Positions 10,869-22,972 of a DNA stretch of 64,000 nt are shown in pieces (the stretch's first letter is position 1; every line of letters starts with the position of its first letter). The stretch is from positions 22,675,501 through 22,739,500 of the forward strand of contig NC_089039.1 of assembly GCF_034140825.1 (NCBI RefSeq), in the 5' to 3' direction. The DNA comes from Oryza sativa Japonica Group (lineage: Eukaryota > Streptophyta > Magnoliopsida > Poales > Poaceae). The notes beneath the pieces are model-generated. The model did not search any database, was not told where the DNA came from, and saw only the letters and a program-made list of their open reading frames with translations. A program made the position numbers and the translations under genes.

Positions 10869-11869
10869 AACTTTACGTCAAGCCTGTATGACATTCCTAA
10901 TCCGCCGACGAGAGATGGAAGATAGAAGAGACGGCCGGCGAGCCTGGGAGAGGCGGCGGCGGCGGGCTTACGAGAGACGGAGGAGGAGGCAGCCTTGGGC
11001 ATGAGTTGGTTGCATGAGCTCGCTAGTAGAGAGAGGAGAGGGGAAGAAAGAGAGAAAGAGATAGAGGAGATGAGGGGAAGAGCCGCGCCGGCGACCGCAT
11101 CCCCTTCACACAACGGCGACGAAGCAGAGGAGATAGAAACGGGGGAGCTTGACCACAGCGTAGGCAAAGGAGCAGAGGGGATGGAGACGAGCGGTGGTGA
11201 CGGAGCGAAGGGGATGTAAACGGGGAGCTCGACCGCGTCAGAGATGGCAAAGCGGAGGGGATTGGATGGACAACGACGAGTCTCCTAGGCTTCGTGCAAG
11301 GGTGACGACTGCATCCCCTCCACACGACAGCGACGGAGCGAAGGGGATGAAAACGGGGGAGCTCGACCAAGGTAAGGGTGGTGGCAGGCCTGCAATGCGA
11401 AGAAGTCACGGCGACGTCAAGCCGTCGAAGGATAGCCGCATCTAGCTATCACACACGCCCTGCGCCGTCCGGATCTTGTTGTGCAGGTCTGTCTTGAACG
11501 GACGCGACGGGCGCTTCCGCGCCCTGCCACCATCGTCGTTTCTTGGCGCAGGTGATCGAGCACGTGAAGGAGCTAAAGTGCCAAACGACGGCGATTGCTG
11601 CGGTGGCGACGGCAAAGAAAGGTGCCCGTGTCGCCACCGTGCGTTTGGGGGGGGGGGAGTGGAAAGAGAAGTTTATGTAATATATTTTTCGTGTGACTTA
11701 TGTGTGGATCCCACATTATTTTTATTATCTCCTTGCTGACTAGGATGCCACGTCAATAAAACCACTCATGTATATTGTTATGGGACCTATTTTACACGGT
11801 TTTGAACACTTGGGATAAAGATTTTCGGTATTGGGGATTAGGGATGTCACACAGACTTGACGTAAAGTT
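10869..11869. mobile_element. Inverted-repeat-bounded GC-rich segment, Pack-MULE-like
   Basis: A 35-bp inverted repeat with 3 mismatches (10869-10903 and 11835-11869; core AACTTTACGTCAAG) bounds about 1 kb. The interior is GC-rich and partly made of imperfect copies of a GGAGCTCGACC / GCGGAGGGGATG unit (about 11110-11370). AT-rich bounds around a GC-rich, gene-like centre are the architecture of a Mutator-like element carrying host DNA. No target duplication was confirmed at these edges, so the true ends may lie further out. The mobile-element label is inference. Confidence 0.4.
11440..11480. other. Interior of the 10869-11869 segment, no gene
   Basis: Short frames continue on both strands through the GC-rich DNA. 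None matches a family I recognise, and none joins to a neighbouring exon. Confidence 0.25.
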
Positions 11870-11899
11870 TGAGGGATGGCCAAGTCAACTTAGACGGGC

Positions 11900-12250
11900 T
11901 GAGCCGATGGTGATGACGGCCCAGCTAATCCGAATTCCTTCCTGGCCCGGTCATCAGTAGGACAGGCCAGAAAACTATCCAATCCAGCCCAGATCACGCG
12001 GCAGCGGCAGCAGCAGCGTACCCCACCTCCACCGGGCTCCACGTCGGCCACCGCACCCACCGCCTCCCGTGTTCAAAATTCGAACCGCCTAGCCGCCTCC
12101 TTCCTTAACGGTCGCCGTCCTCCTCCTCCTCCACCTCCACCTCTACCCCCGCCGCCTCGTCTCACCCTCTCTCGCTCCCAGTCTCCCTCGTCGTCTCCTC
12201 CTCCTCCTCCTCCATCCGCCGCCGCCACCGGCCTCGTCCTCTCTCCTTCG
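11900..12250 (+). promoter_or_regulatory. Upstream region of the kinesin gene
   Basis: The segment carries GGCCCAGC/TGGCCCGG-type motifs (11918-11948), a CCAATCC at about 11979, and a CT/CCTCC-rich leader at 12090-12240 ending at the ATG. No clear TATA box is present, as is usual for many cell-cycle and housekeeping genes in plants. Confidence 0.4.
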
Positions 12251-15200
12251 ATGGCGACCGCCGCCGCCACGCAGTCGCAGCCGGTGCGCGTCGTGCTGCG
12301 GGTGCGCCCGCACCTCCCGTCCGAGGCGAACTCCGCGGAGGCGCCGTGCGTCGGGCTTCTCGGGAGCCACCCCGGCGGCGAGGTCACCGTCCAGCTCAAG
12401 GACCAGTACACCAGGTTCGCCTCACCCCCTCTCTTCTCTGTACGACGGATCACGTTGAATTCCCCCCAATTTCGCAGCTCCCTTGTTGAGCGCTTTCATA
12501 AGATTTGTTGCATCCTTAGTTGAGGAAGATCGCTACTACTACTGTTCTAGTTCGCCTGGAAATTTGGTTGCGAATTGTTCGTCGACTAGTAATGTTTCGG
12601 ATGATCTGCGAGGGCGTCGTCTTAGCTTTTTTCTCATGATTATATTCATTTGGTAACACCACTTCCGCAGCCGGAACGAGTGCTATAAGCTGGACGCTTT
12701 CTTCGGCCAAGAGAGCCGTGTCTGCGAGATATTCGATCAGGAGGTCAGCGCCGTGATCCCGGGAATCTTCGAGGGGACCAACGCGACGGTCTTCGCCTAT
12801 GGCGCTACCGGCAGCGGCAAGACCTACACGATGCAGGTGCCCATTATTTTTTTTTTCACGACGGCAATGTGTTTGATGAAATGCCGCTGCAGGGGAGTTG
12901 AACCTATTGCTGATATTGGGGGATCCTTGTTGCTGTGCAGGGCACTGAGGATTTGCCGGGGCTCATCCCCTTGGCGGTTTCGACCGTGTTGGCGCTATGT
13001 ACTGGCACATGGTGCTCTGTTGAGATCTCATACTATGAGGTATACATGGAGCGGTGCTATGACTTGCTAGAGCCCAAGGCAAGAGAGATCATGGTGCTGG
13101 ATGACAAAGATGGCAACTTACAGCTAAAGGGCTTGGCCTGGGTAATGCGCTGGGGCTTGATTATTCTTACTTGTGTTTGCTGCAATGCATTAGGCATCAT
13201 CGATTGTGCACTGTGCTTACTTTCGTATTTTCATGGTTGAAGGTGCCTGTGCGATCTCTGGAGGAATTCCACGAGATATACTCTATAGGAGTGCAGAGGA
13301 GAAAAGTTGCCCACACAGGCCTGAACGATGTTTCAAGTAGGAGCCATGCTGTGCTATCGATCAGGATTACTACTGATGTTGTTAAAGGGAAGCTTAACCT
13401 CATCGACTTGGCTGGTAGGACTCTTGGAAAGCTGGAGCAGGTTGCATATATTTAAGATTCACCCTTCCTGTTTAAAACCATGTTGTGTTGGTTTTACATT
13501 GCCAGGTAATGAGGACAACCGGAGAACTTGCAATGAGGGGATCCGGCTACAAGAGAGCGCCAAGATCAACCAGTCGCTGTTTGCGTTGTCTAATGTCATA
13601 TCGGCTCTCAACAAGAAAGAGCCACGGATACCATACAGAGAGAGTAAATTGACCCGCATACTGCAAGATTCTCTTGGAGGCAATAGCCATGCTGTCATGA
13701 TAGCATGCCTTGTGAGCTTTCCTTAAACTTACTCAGTTATTATTACTCTAGACATCTCATCTCGTAGGGTATATACTGATTATTTTTTTTGTTTCAGAAT
13801 CCCGTGGAATACCAGGAGGCAGTCCACACAGTAAGCTTGGCTGCTCGTTCGCGCCATGTTACGAACCACATGAGTTCAGCAAGCAAGCAAGAGACTCCTA
13901 AAGATAAGGTTGACATGGAAGCCAAATTGCGAGCTTGGTTGGAATCCAAGGGGAAAACGAAGAGCATACAAAGAATGGATGGACTTCTCTCCCCAAATGC
14001 AATCAAGACTCCTCTATCCATGAGCCATAAGAAGCAATCAGCATCTGGCAGGGTTTCTGGTAGAGGTAAAGCAATGGATCAAGATGGTGGTAAAATCAAG
14101 AAGTTAGTGTCTCTACTCTCTAATCATTAACTTTACATGAATCAAATGGAAAAATAAAGAGGTCATTTTATCTTCTGTTCACTTTTGCACAGGGTGCTTT
14201 TTGACTCAGCAGCCCGTATTCCGGCTGAAAACTTCCACAGAGAGGGCACACAAGATATAGTAAATACAACAAAGAAAGGTTTTTTTTTTCTAGACATGCA
14301 GAAAAGTTGCATTTTTATAGTGAACAGAGATTTCAGTGTGTATTATCTTGTCGGTAATCATACACAAGCTAGTTGCGATTTACAAACTACCAACTTTGGA
14401 TCTCCACCTGTGATTTCATATGTCTAAGGTGTACAGTATGTTGTGCAGTGGTGCTCCCTTCATTAACTCCATGCAAAGAGGACAAAACTGGATCATCTCT
14501 TAGGAAGGCACTTTCCCCCATTTCTTCAAACATGGATCCTCAAAAGCAACGGACAGCTGATGATAGCAATTGCTTGATGTTGTTGGAGCTGAGAACTCCA
14601 ATGGGATCATGCAACATAGTAGGGAAGGTCACAGGTGCTACACCCCTTGATAAATTTATTGCACTTGGCTCTAACCTGAAGGTCTGTATGCTTTCCCTCC
14701 CCACTCTATATCTGAGTACTACTCCAGCGAACTGCTATATTCTAACTGATCTTCAAATAACTGTCTTACACAGGAATCTCTTATTCAGCAATACCTTGAT
14801 TTCTTAAATGTTGCAAACAAGTATGTGCTACATGTTCTCTATTTCACTTTCTTTACATAGATGAGTTATATCTCATATTTGATATGTTCCACCCTTTTCT
14901 GATTATTCATTCTGTTTATTTGTGGATGCAGGGAAGAACTACAGAAGTTGAAAGTATGTTCCTTGCTTCTCATCATAATCTGGAGGCTATTATAGCAGCC
15001 TGCTCTTTCTGACTAATTTTTCCTTTGTTAGGGCATTGGTGAAAGGAGGGCAGAGTACATTCTTGAGCTTCGAGAAGATTCGCCCAGACCATTTAAATCT
15101 GTAAGACTTCTAGACTACTAACAGACAATCCTGATAGTGAGATCATTGGTCATCTTCTAACCCAAATTGATTTGACAGCTTTCAGATTTGGGAAATATTG

Positions 15201-15373
15201 GTCTATCATCAAAACAGGTAACATTTTGCTCTTGTTTTCTGTAGGCACATTATCATATCGACACGTCCCTTCTTTTATGTACTAACATAAAACTCCTAAC
15301 TAATTCATTTATGTCGCGCATCGAATAGATACAAGATATTTTGTGCAAGACAGCGACTGGAATCTTCAAATGA
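12251..15373 (+). CDS. Kinesin-10 (Kid/NOD-type) motor protein
   Basis: Thirteen exons: 12251-12414, 12671-12836, 12941-13141, 13243-13414, 13506-13711, 13798-14102, 14193-14278, 14449-14681, 14774-14820, 14932-14953, 15032-15100, 15179-15217, 15329-15373. They sum to 1755 nt, giving 584 residues. The N-terminal motor domain (about residues 10-330) shows the P-loop [11 protein letters not shown], switch I NDVSSRSH, switch II DLAGNED and the microtubule-binding [16 protein letters not shown] / [19 protein letters not shown]. The C-terminus has a helix-hairpin-helix-like segment ([17 protein letters not shown]), the feature that marks the kinesin-10/Kid family and is linked to DNA or chromosome association. 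Family members act on chromosome arms and spindles in mitosis and meiosis. Exon 10 is only 22 nt. The ATG lies in a good context with no earlier in-frame ATG. Confidence 0.9.
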
Positions 15374-16139
15374 TCACCGGAATGGAAATGCCACCGAACT
15401 CTACCACTTTGAAGATGCTGGCTCATATTAACGGTCAGATTGTTGTGGGCTATTGACTTGTGATTATCAGCCAGGTCTGCCGCTGAATCAAGTTAGCTCC
15501 CTCCTGTATTGCCGAATTTAAGCAATCTGTAGTTTGTGTACCATCCATGATTCCTTGGGTGTAATTGTAGCTGTAGTCATCTGATGTACTACTAGAGTAT
15601 GGAGCAATGGTTGCTCCTCTCTGTTGTAGATTTTCTCCGAGAAACCGCCGTTTAATTTGAGCTGACTTGCACGAGCAGCAGGAAATGAAATTTGTGGAAT
15701 ATTTCTTGGTACCTTGAGCATTGAATCCGTGAATTTCTTTCATGTTTTGGTGAATTCGAGCACCAGTCTTGCTCTTTGTTGCAGATTTTCTCCGAGAATC
15801 CGCATTTTTTACTTTGATTAGTTCATTCTGCTGAACTGAAATCTGTGAAACGTTTTTACATTCCTTGAATTTGGGCACCGATGCTGCGTGTTGTGTATTT
15901 ACTCACAGTGCAACCTTTCCAAATTTTCTATAGTTTCTGAACATAACACACAATAAGAAAAACCGTATTGTAGTGTATTTACTGACAGTGCAACCATTGC
16001 CAAATTTTCTGTAGTTCTGATTTCTGAACATAAAACACAAGGCGTAGTTCTGAAAATAAAAAATCGAGAGAGAAAATAACATGTTCTGATATCTGATTTC
16101 TGGTCATAGAACATAATGAGTCGAGAAAAACAAAAGAAT
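15374..16139. other. 3' flank of the kinesin gene with local duplications
   Basis: This includes the probable 3' untranslated region. GATTTTCTCCGAGAA occurs at about 15630 and 15784 within a diverged duplication of period about 158. A clearer tandem duplication of period about 81 spans 15892-16040 (GTGTATTTACTNACAGTGCAACC twice). No additional gene is seen. Confidence 0.5.
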
Positions 16140-16212
16140 CGCCCACCGTGGGGCTCGAACCCACGACCACAAGGTTAAAAGCCTTGCGTTCTACCGACTG
16201 AGCTAGACGGGC
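16140..16212 (-). tRNA. tRNA-Lys (anticodon UUU)
   Basis: The 73-nt reverse-strand sequence folds as a complete cloverleaf. The acceptor GCCCGTC pairs with GGTGGGC, the anticodon stem CAAGG/CCTTG closes the loop CTTTTAA (anticodon TTT), and the T-arm contains GGTTCGAGCC. No CCA is encoded and there is no intron, as expected for a nuclear tRNA gene. Confidence 0.95.
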
Positions 16213-17868
16213 AACCTGGCATTTTACAAATATAAATACTCTAGTAGTAATTTACATCTGAAATGTGGCTCAAGTTTTCTTCAGGTTCCAGACCACAGAA
16301 GCACACAGGTTATGCCTTTGATAGATTTTTGTCCTTGCTGTGATTAAATCCATTGGAAGCACCCACAATCCTGATTGAACCATCCCAAAAGATATGCATA
16401 GTACAGTAGGAGTTAAGGAGTATATGATATGATATATCACCTAAAGCTTTAACATCATTTATATGCAACCAGTTCTTACGGTGATTGCACGGATACAGCT
16501 TTGAGGCATGAAAAAGACACCCGTCCTTCTCTTCAGCTATTTGCTACCGTCCTGGACAGGGCGCCACTTATTCGTTAGCAGATCATTCACAAGACCAGAC
16601 TCGAGAACTCCTAAAACAGCTACTGCCAAATGACTGAATTGGACAAGATGAAAACATCTTCGATTTGCATATAGCTGTTGGCCTCTCGTTGCATAACCAA
16701 TTGATGCAGATGAATCCAGCAGACATTTTAAGATTGAATACATATATATGCTTCATCCTTTGTAAAATATAACAATCTTATAACAAATTAGACATAAAAA
16801 TCCGATCCGGACAGAGGGATCATATCATTTTTTTTCCCAGTATGCCTGCCAGCATTGCCAGCAAGGGCAACACATAGACCAGCATTTATCACAAGAAAAT
16901 AAAATGCACTAGTAGTAGTTGTGTCCATTGCCATGGATCCAACACCAAATCCTTGAGCGGTAGGGCACACAGTTCCCTTTCATGGCTACCTTCATTGCTG
17001 ACAGTGTCGCGATCAGGCCGTCGCTATCCCCAATCTGCTGACGCGAACAAATAATGCCACGGCTTCTCCGGCTAAAGTCGCATGAACCACACACTGTACT
17101 TGGCTCGTGATGTGTTTTTTTCCTTCCATTTCCATCGTGTCACCTGATCGCTCTCGAGGCTTTCGTGTGTCTGGTGAGCTTTGGCACAACACGCCAGGCC
17201 ATTCCTCGCCGTTGAAACGTTGAATACGCCATTTTTTTTGGTTGAAACTACGGACATCTAGCTGTCGACAGTCGACAGTTTTTGAGGCTGAAAACTTTCG
17301 ATTTTTTGACCGTGCGATCTGCGCCGTGATTCCTGTACATGTGCGCTTGCAGGGGCTGGCTCGAACCCAGGACCTCCATCCTGGAAGGCATGCATGCGCA
17401 TGTTTTTGAGAAGTTAGATGAGTTATATTCTAGTTATACTCCAGTTACACCCTAGATATAATGTAACTACAGTGTAACTGCATTGTAACTACATTGTAAC
17501 TACTATGTAACTAAAATATAACAACATTATCATCTCTATATAATTTAGATATATTGTTACATATATTATTTTAATATTTATATATGAGTTACATTATACT
17601 TATATACGAAATTATATTGTAATTATACTATAGTTAGATTTGAAAGTTTTCTTCTTAAAAAACTTTCGACAGTTCTCTAGATAGTCCCATGCTGTAATTG
17701 AAAAGTACACTTAAAATAATTTTAAATTTCAAACTCTTTTTCAGTTTTGCCTATCTTTTTAAACTTCAAACTCTTTTCAATTCGTAATCCACTACGACTT
17801 CCAAACTCGAGTGATCATTGATCGAGGAGTTGAGATTCTCTACACGGGGTTTTTCTTTGCTATGTCCT
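16213..17868. other. Intergenic region with tRNA-like fragment and GTAACTAC-rich repeat
   Basis: No protein gene is recognised. On the minus strand, 17350-17395 contains a B-box-like GGTTCGAGCC within an incomplete tRNA-like sequence, possibly a SINE remnant. From about 17430 to 17650, short degenerate repeats of a TGTAACTAC/AGTTATAC motif occur. Confidence 0.4.
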
Positions 17869-18095
17869 CAATCAAGGTTTAACTTTTCGATTTCAAAGTA
17901 AAAATCGTTTCTCACTGGTTTATTAAAATCTGACCGAAAACCAGTAAAAACCAACGATTCTCAATCAACACGATATGAAAACCGATTAATACATACGACT
18001 CATTTTCACAAACCGATACCTAGCGGTTTCACGGCAAATGACCGACTGATTTTCACGAACCGAAATTCCATCGGTGGTTTCGTGAACCCTCGTAG
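17869..18095 (-). repeat. Dispersed repeat, inverted partner of 1497-1715
   Basis: This matches 1497-1715 in the opposite orientation (GGTTTAACTTTTCGATTTC at one end, CGAAATTCCATCGGTGG and GTGAACCCTCG at the other). It ends about 260 bp upstream of the O-fucosyltransferase ATG, so it borders or forms part of that promoter. Confidence 0.5.
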
Positions 18096-18355
18096 GCTCG
18101 TACCCACTCCGGCCGCGGCGGGCCGAGGCCACCTCGGGCGTCGAGCGGGAGCGGTCACGTGCCGGGCACTCGACTCGCGCCTCCTCCTCCTCCCCCGCTC
18201 GCTCTCACCACCGCCACCACCTCGGCTACCTCTCCCGTCTCTCTCGCTCGCGCTCCGCCTCCATTGCTCGCCGCGGGAGCGGGCGATCGCGGGCATCGCG
18301 CGCGCCCAAGGGGGCGGGGGATCCCGCCGGCAGGTTCGTCGCGGGAGGCCCCCCG

Positions 18356-21300
18356 ATGCCGGGCCAGACGTACAGCCGCCTCGGCAGACTCGGCGGCGCG
18401 CCGTCCCCGCCGCCGGTGCCACCGGCTGTGGCGGCGGTGGCGTCCCTGCAGCGGGGCGGGGGCGGGAGTGGGAGGAGGACGCCGGGTAAGGGGGGCTCGG
18501 CGTCGGCGTCGGCGGCGGCGGGGTGGACGGGGGTCGGGTGCGGCTGCGCGGCGAGGAGGGCGGCGAGGGCGGTGCTCGCGGCGCTGCACCGGAGGCAGGC
18601 GGTGTTCCTGTTCGCGCCGCTGCTGTACGTCGCGGCCATGCTGCTGTACATGGGGTCCATCCCGCTCGACGTCGTGCCGCGGATCGTCGCGCGCCCGGCG
18701 CCCGGGTCGGTGTACCGCAGCCCGCAGCTGTACGCGCGCCTCCGCGCCGACATGGACGCCGACAACTCCACCGACGCGGTCAGTGGCTCCTCCTTTGCAG
18801 GTTTACTGCTGTGTGTGTGTATTTCAGTTGCAATGTGGCACAAATGTCTGACCATTATGATGATTAGCTGTGTCTGCTCCTGTAATGTTCGTATTGGTTT
18901 GGTGTAGAGAGTGTTTCAGTTAACTGAGATTTTGTTTGCTCTTTCGCAAATTTATGTTGTTGCGAGGTGACAGGGACAGCTAATTTTATATCAAATCTGA
19001 AAATGGGCGACTTAAGCTTGCACTAACAAAATTCTCAGCCCTTGCAACTGCAAGGCCATTGATTGCCTGACTAAGAATTGTTTAATTTCTGCTACCCTTC
19101 CAGTTGTTCTAAATTGCTCGGTGGGTAGATTGCTCTTCATCAGCTGTCATGAAATGACTGAGTGATGAATCAAATTAGAACTAAGCGGGTGTGTATTCTG
19201 TACCCATCTTATATGATGCAATACTTATGCAAAGGATCTTCAGTAAAGCATGTTAGTTAGAGTGGTGTACAAGAACATTCTTTTTCATGTATTTGCAGAT
19301 GTTTTCCTTTCCTATTTCAAATTAACTGTAGCAATGGTCACTTCTTATTTACTTTTGTGCTATTTCCATCTTTGGTTGTTTCACTCGTACTGATATTTTT
19401 CTAGCTTGCAACCCTGTGGAGGTACAAAGGCAGTCTCTGGCGACCTTGCATAAACAATGCTACCAATAGTATGTCATTTACTGGACTTAACCTTCTCTTT
19501 TCTTTATGGAACAAGACACAATAGATGTTAAAGTTTGCCCATGTTCCTGTTTTCTAAAATTGCTTATTTTTCCTTCAGGAATGTTTTTAATGTAATCCAA
19601 TGAGTTTTACTTGTTATTTTTCCATAAACATATTACACTTATGTTGTCACATAATTGGGTAATTGGGTAACATAGAAAGAGTTAGCTTATGAGGAATTTA
19701 GATATTTTTGAACATGTTCAACGCATGATTATATCTCCCTCTTTTTTTGGCAACTTCCATGCCATGTGGGTGGGTGCCTTTTTTACACAATCGAATGCTG
19801 ACAGTATTTCAGGTTACCACCTTACAATCTTTTTTTTACTTTTTTATTAGGTCTGCCTGAATCAAATGGATACATATATATTGAGGCAAATGGTGGTTTG
19901 AATCAACAAAGGACATCGGTAATTGCTTCTCCTCAGCAGTTCATTCCTTCCAACAGTTTACATTCGTTCTCGCCATGCCTTTTGTTTGTCTATCTTGAGT
20001 TACTCACTTTTGTTTCACTTGTGTTTTTCTTTCTGGTTTTCAGATATGCAATGCAGTTGCTATCGCCGGTTTCTTGAACGCCACTCTTGTTATCCCAAAC
20101 TTCCATTTCCATAGTATTTGGAGGGATCCCAGGTATTTTCTTATTAGACTTAGCAGTTAGCACGTAAAACTGGCATGACAGAGTTGGACCCTCTCGTGAA
20201 TTAAAAAATGCCATACACTAATCACCTTCTAATAGCAGAGAATAAAATAATGATTGCATGCATAACAAAGGATGTAGGAGGTGTTAACAGAATGTAAATG
20301 CGTGCTTGCATGGTTGTCAACTTGTCACATTGTCATCTGCACTAGTTCTCCCATTCTATGGCTGCATATTCTTAAGATCACATATACAAATTTGTAGATG
20401 TGGAGAGTGACTTGTACATGACTGCACAGGTATCACATAAAAAGGCCAAAGTTTGTAATGGTTGTTTCTTAGTTGTCTGTCATATCAAGGACTGTAAGAG
20501 TTATTCTGGCAGTTCTAAAAGTATGTGATTAATCAATTCTAGCAGACACATTGGCTGACTTGTTTGTTGAATGGATGTAGCTTTGGGTCACCTGTTGCAA
20601 ACTTGCATTCTTATCAAGTTCTTTAACGATCATTGTTTTTTTGGAAATGAATTCAACTGTTCTATACACTTAGTAAACGTTGATCTATATGACTGAAGAA
20701 AGTAACATCTATGGTTATTAGAAATCGATGCTTATGGTAACAAAAAAAAAACAGTTACTGATATATCCTTTTGGATACAGCACATTCAGCGATATTTATG
20801 ATGAGGCTCACTTTGTAAAACGTCTTCAAAATGATGTACGAGTAGTTGAAAAGGTGCCTGATTTTATAATGGAGCGATTTGGCCACAATCTTAGCAATGT
20901 ATTCAATTTCAAGATAAAGGCTTGGTCCCCTATTCAATACTACAAAGATGCTGTTCTTCCTAAGTTGATTGAGGAAAGGTGAGATAGAAACTAATCCAGT
21001 TATTTATTTAATGACTTAAACTTACATATGCACCCGATTTTCCCCAATATCCTCACTTGGACCAGGCCGACCCAATGCCCGCAACATTTTGGACTCACTT
21101 GTTTATTATTGTAACATGTAGATTTCGTTTTGTCTTTATAATCTTAGATGTAGTTAACATAACCTCATTATATGATTACTATAAAAAGAGTATAAAACTT
21201 AGAGAAACTGCGCTAACAGGGAATCACCAAAGAAAGTTGATTCAGACATCCCACCACATAATTTTGTTTTTACTCAATGTTGTATTGACCTATAATTATT

Positions 21301-22972
21301 TAGTGTAGAGCATCCTAATATTAACAGTTTTCACTCACCTATAGTGTGTATCATCTCTTTAACCCATATCATTAAATTTGTCCTAGTGGGATTCCAGAAT
21401 CTTGGATATCAGCCATAGGAGTTTGAGTCACCATTCTAAAGAATGTTAAATTGGTTACAGCTTGATGGCCTGATGCTTCTCTCTACATCTAGATGGATCA
21501 ATAAATTATGAAATTTGTAGAGTTAATAGCAAAGGACTGTTTCCCTGTTTACGTAGATACGTAGTCAAGATAATGTGGAATTTTGCCTGATGCTGTTTGT
21601 TTAAAAAGTGACATCTTTTACTACTATGCAAAGCGCAGGCTCATCAGGATTTCACCCTTTGCGAACCGGCTGTCATTTGATGCCCCTCCAGTTGTTCAAC
21701 GGTTGAGATGCTTGGCTAATTTTGAAGCTTTAAAATTTTCCAACCCAATTGCGACTCTATCTGAGACCTTAGTCTCTCGAATGAAAGAAAAAAGCACGGC
21801 GAGCAATGGGAAATACATCGCGGTGCATCTTCGTTTTGAGGAGGTTGGATTCTTTCCTAGAAGATTTACCTATCTTTAGTAGCGGAGGTATCCACTAACT
21901 GTTTCCTTGCAGGATATGGTTGCCTTCTCATGTTGTGTCTATGATGGTGGTGATGAGGAGAAGAAGGAAATGAATGCAGCCAGAGAAATAGGTTGGAGAG
22001 GGAAGTTCACTAAGCGAGGACGTGTAATAAGGCCAGGAGTGATAAGAATGAACGGAAAATGTCCACTCACACCTTTGGAGGTACTACCATGTCTAATAGC
22101 AGAAATACTGCCCGTAGTGGAGTTTTAGAACTTTCGTCTCAATCTCATTATGCTGCTCCATGCTCTTCTCATTTTCTTTTCACCCATAACATCAATTTAA
22201 TATAGGAACACTGCAGGAATTATCAGGAAGATTTACTTGCTTATGTTACAATTTTCAGGTTGGGTTAATGCTTCGTGGAATGGGTTTCAGCAATAATACT
22301 GCAATTTTTTTGGCTTCTGGAAAAATTTACAGAGCTGAGAAGAACATGGTTCCTCTTCTTGAAATGTTCCCTCTCCTACAGACAAAAGAAACTTTAGCAT
22401 CTGCTGAGGAACTTGCTCCATTTAAGGTATTGTGGTAGTTGCAACTTCTCTTTGTGTGGTTCTAGATTTTGTTCTATTCATTACTCTAAAGGATTTGTGG
22501 TTGCCAGGATTTCTCCTCGAGGATGGCTGCTATTGACTACAGTGTTTGTGTCCATAGCGATGCTTTTGTGACTACACAAGGTGGGAATTTCCCTCATTTC
22601 CTTATGGGTCACAGGAGATACTTGTATGCTGGGCATTCAAGGACAATTAAACCAGACAAAAGAAAACTAGCCATACTATTTGACAATCCACGTATTGGGT
22701 ATGATGTTGTGCCGTGCATTTACTTTTATGTACTTTTTTTTCAGGCCGTATAGCATTTTCTACGCTATAAACTTCATGTTGATAGTCAATTTTCTCTGTT
22801 TCTCTGCAGATGGAAATCATTGAAACGGCACTTGCTTAATATGAGAACACACAGTGATGCTAAGGGGGTTGAAATGAAAAGGCCTATTGAATCCATATAC
22901 ACCTTTCCCTGTCCGAACTGCATGTGTCGCTTGAACAGAACAGAAAATTCTAAACACAATCAAACTAGATAG
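18356..22972 (+). CDS. O-fucosyltransferase family protein (plant type II membrane glycosyltransferase-like)
   Basis: Ten exons: 18356-18778, 19405-19468, 19851-19918, 20044-20132, 20781-20978, 21639-21843, 21913-22080, 22259-22426, 22508-22698, 22810-22972. They total 1737 nt, giving 578 residues with phases consistent throughout. A Gly/Ala/Pro/Arg-rich cytosolic tail precedes one hydrophobic anchor (about residues 82-100, [18 protein letters not shown]), as in Golgi type II enzymes. Family landmarks are [20 protein letters not shown] (nucleotide-sugar fold entry), the H-x-R segment [16 protein letters not shown], the [11 protein letters not shown]-like [12 protein letters not shown] and [20 protein letters not shown]. 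Such plant proteins are thought to transfer sugars to cell-wall glycans or proteins; the acceptor of this one cannot be read from sequence. N-glycosylation sequons are present. The first exon is GC-rich and the rest AT-richer, the usual grass gradient. Confidence 0.92.

Noticed and set aside
12073-12453. 126-codon minus-strand frame over the kinesin leader and exon 1
   Set aside because: Derived from the CCT/CCG-rich leader in reverse; Gly/Arg low complexity.
17340-17400. tRNA-like sequence with a B-box on the minus strand
   Set aside because: No acceptor or D-arm pairing and no A-box in place, so at best a SINE or tRNA remnant.
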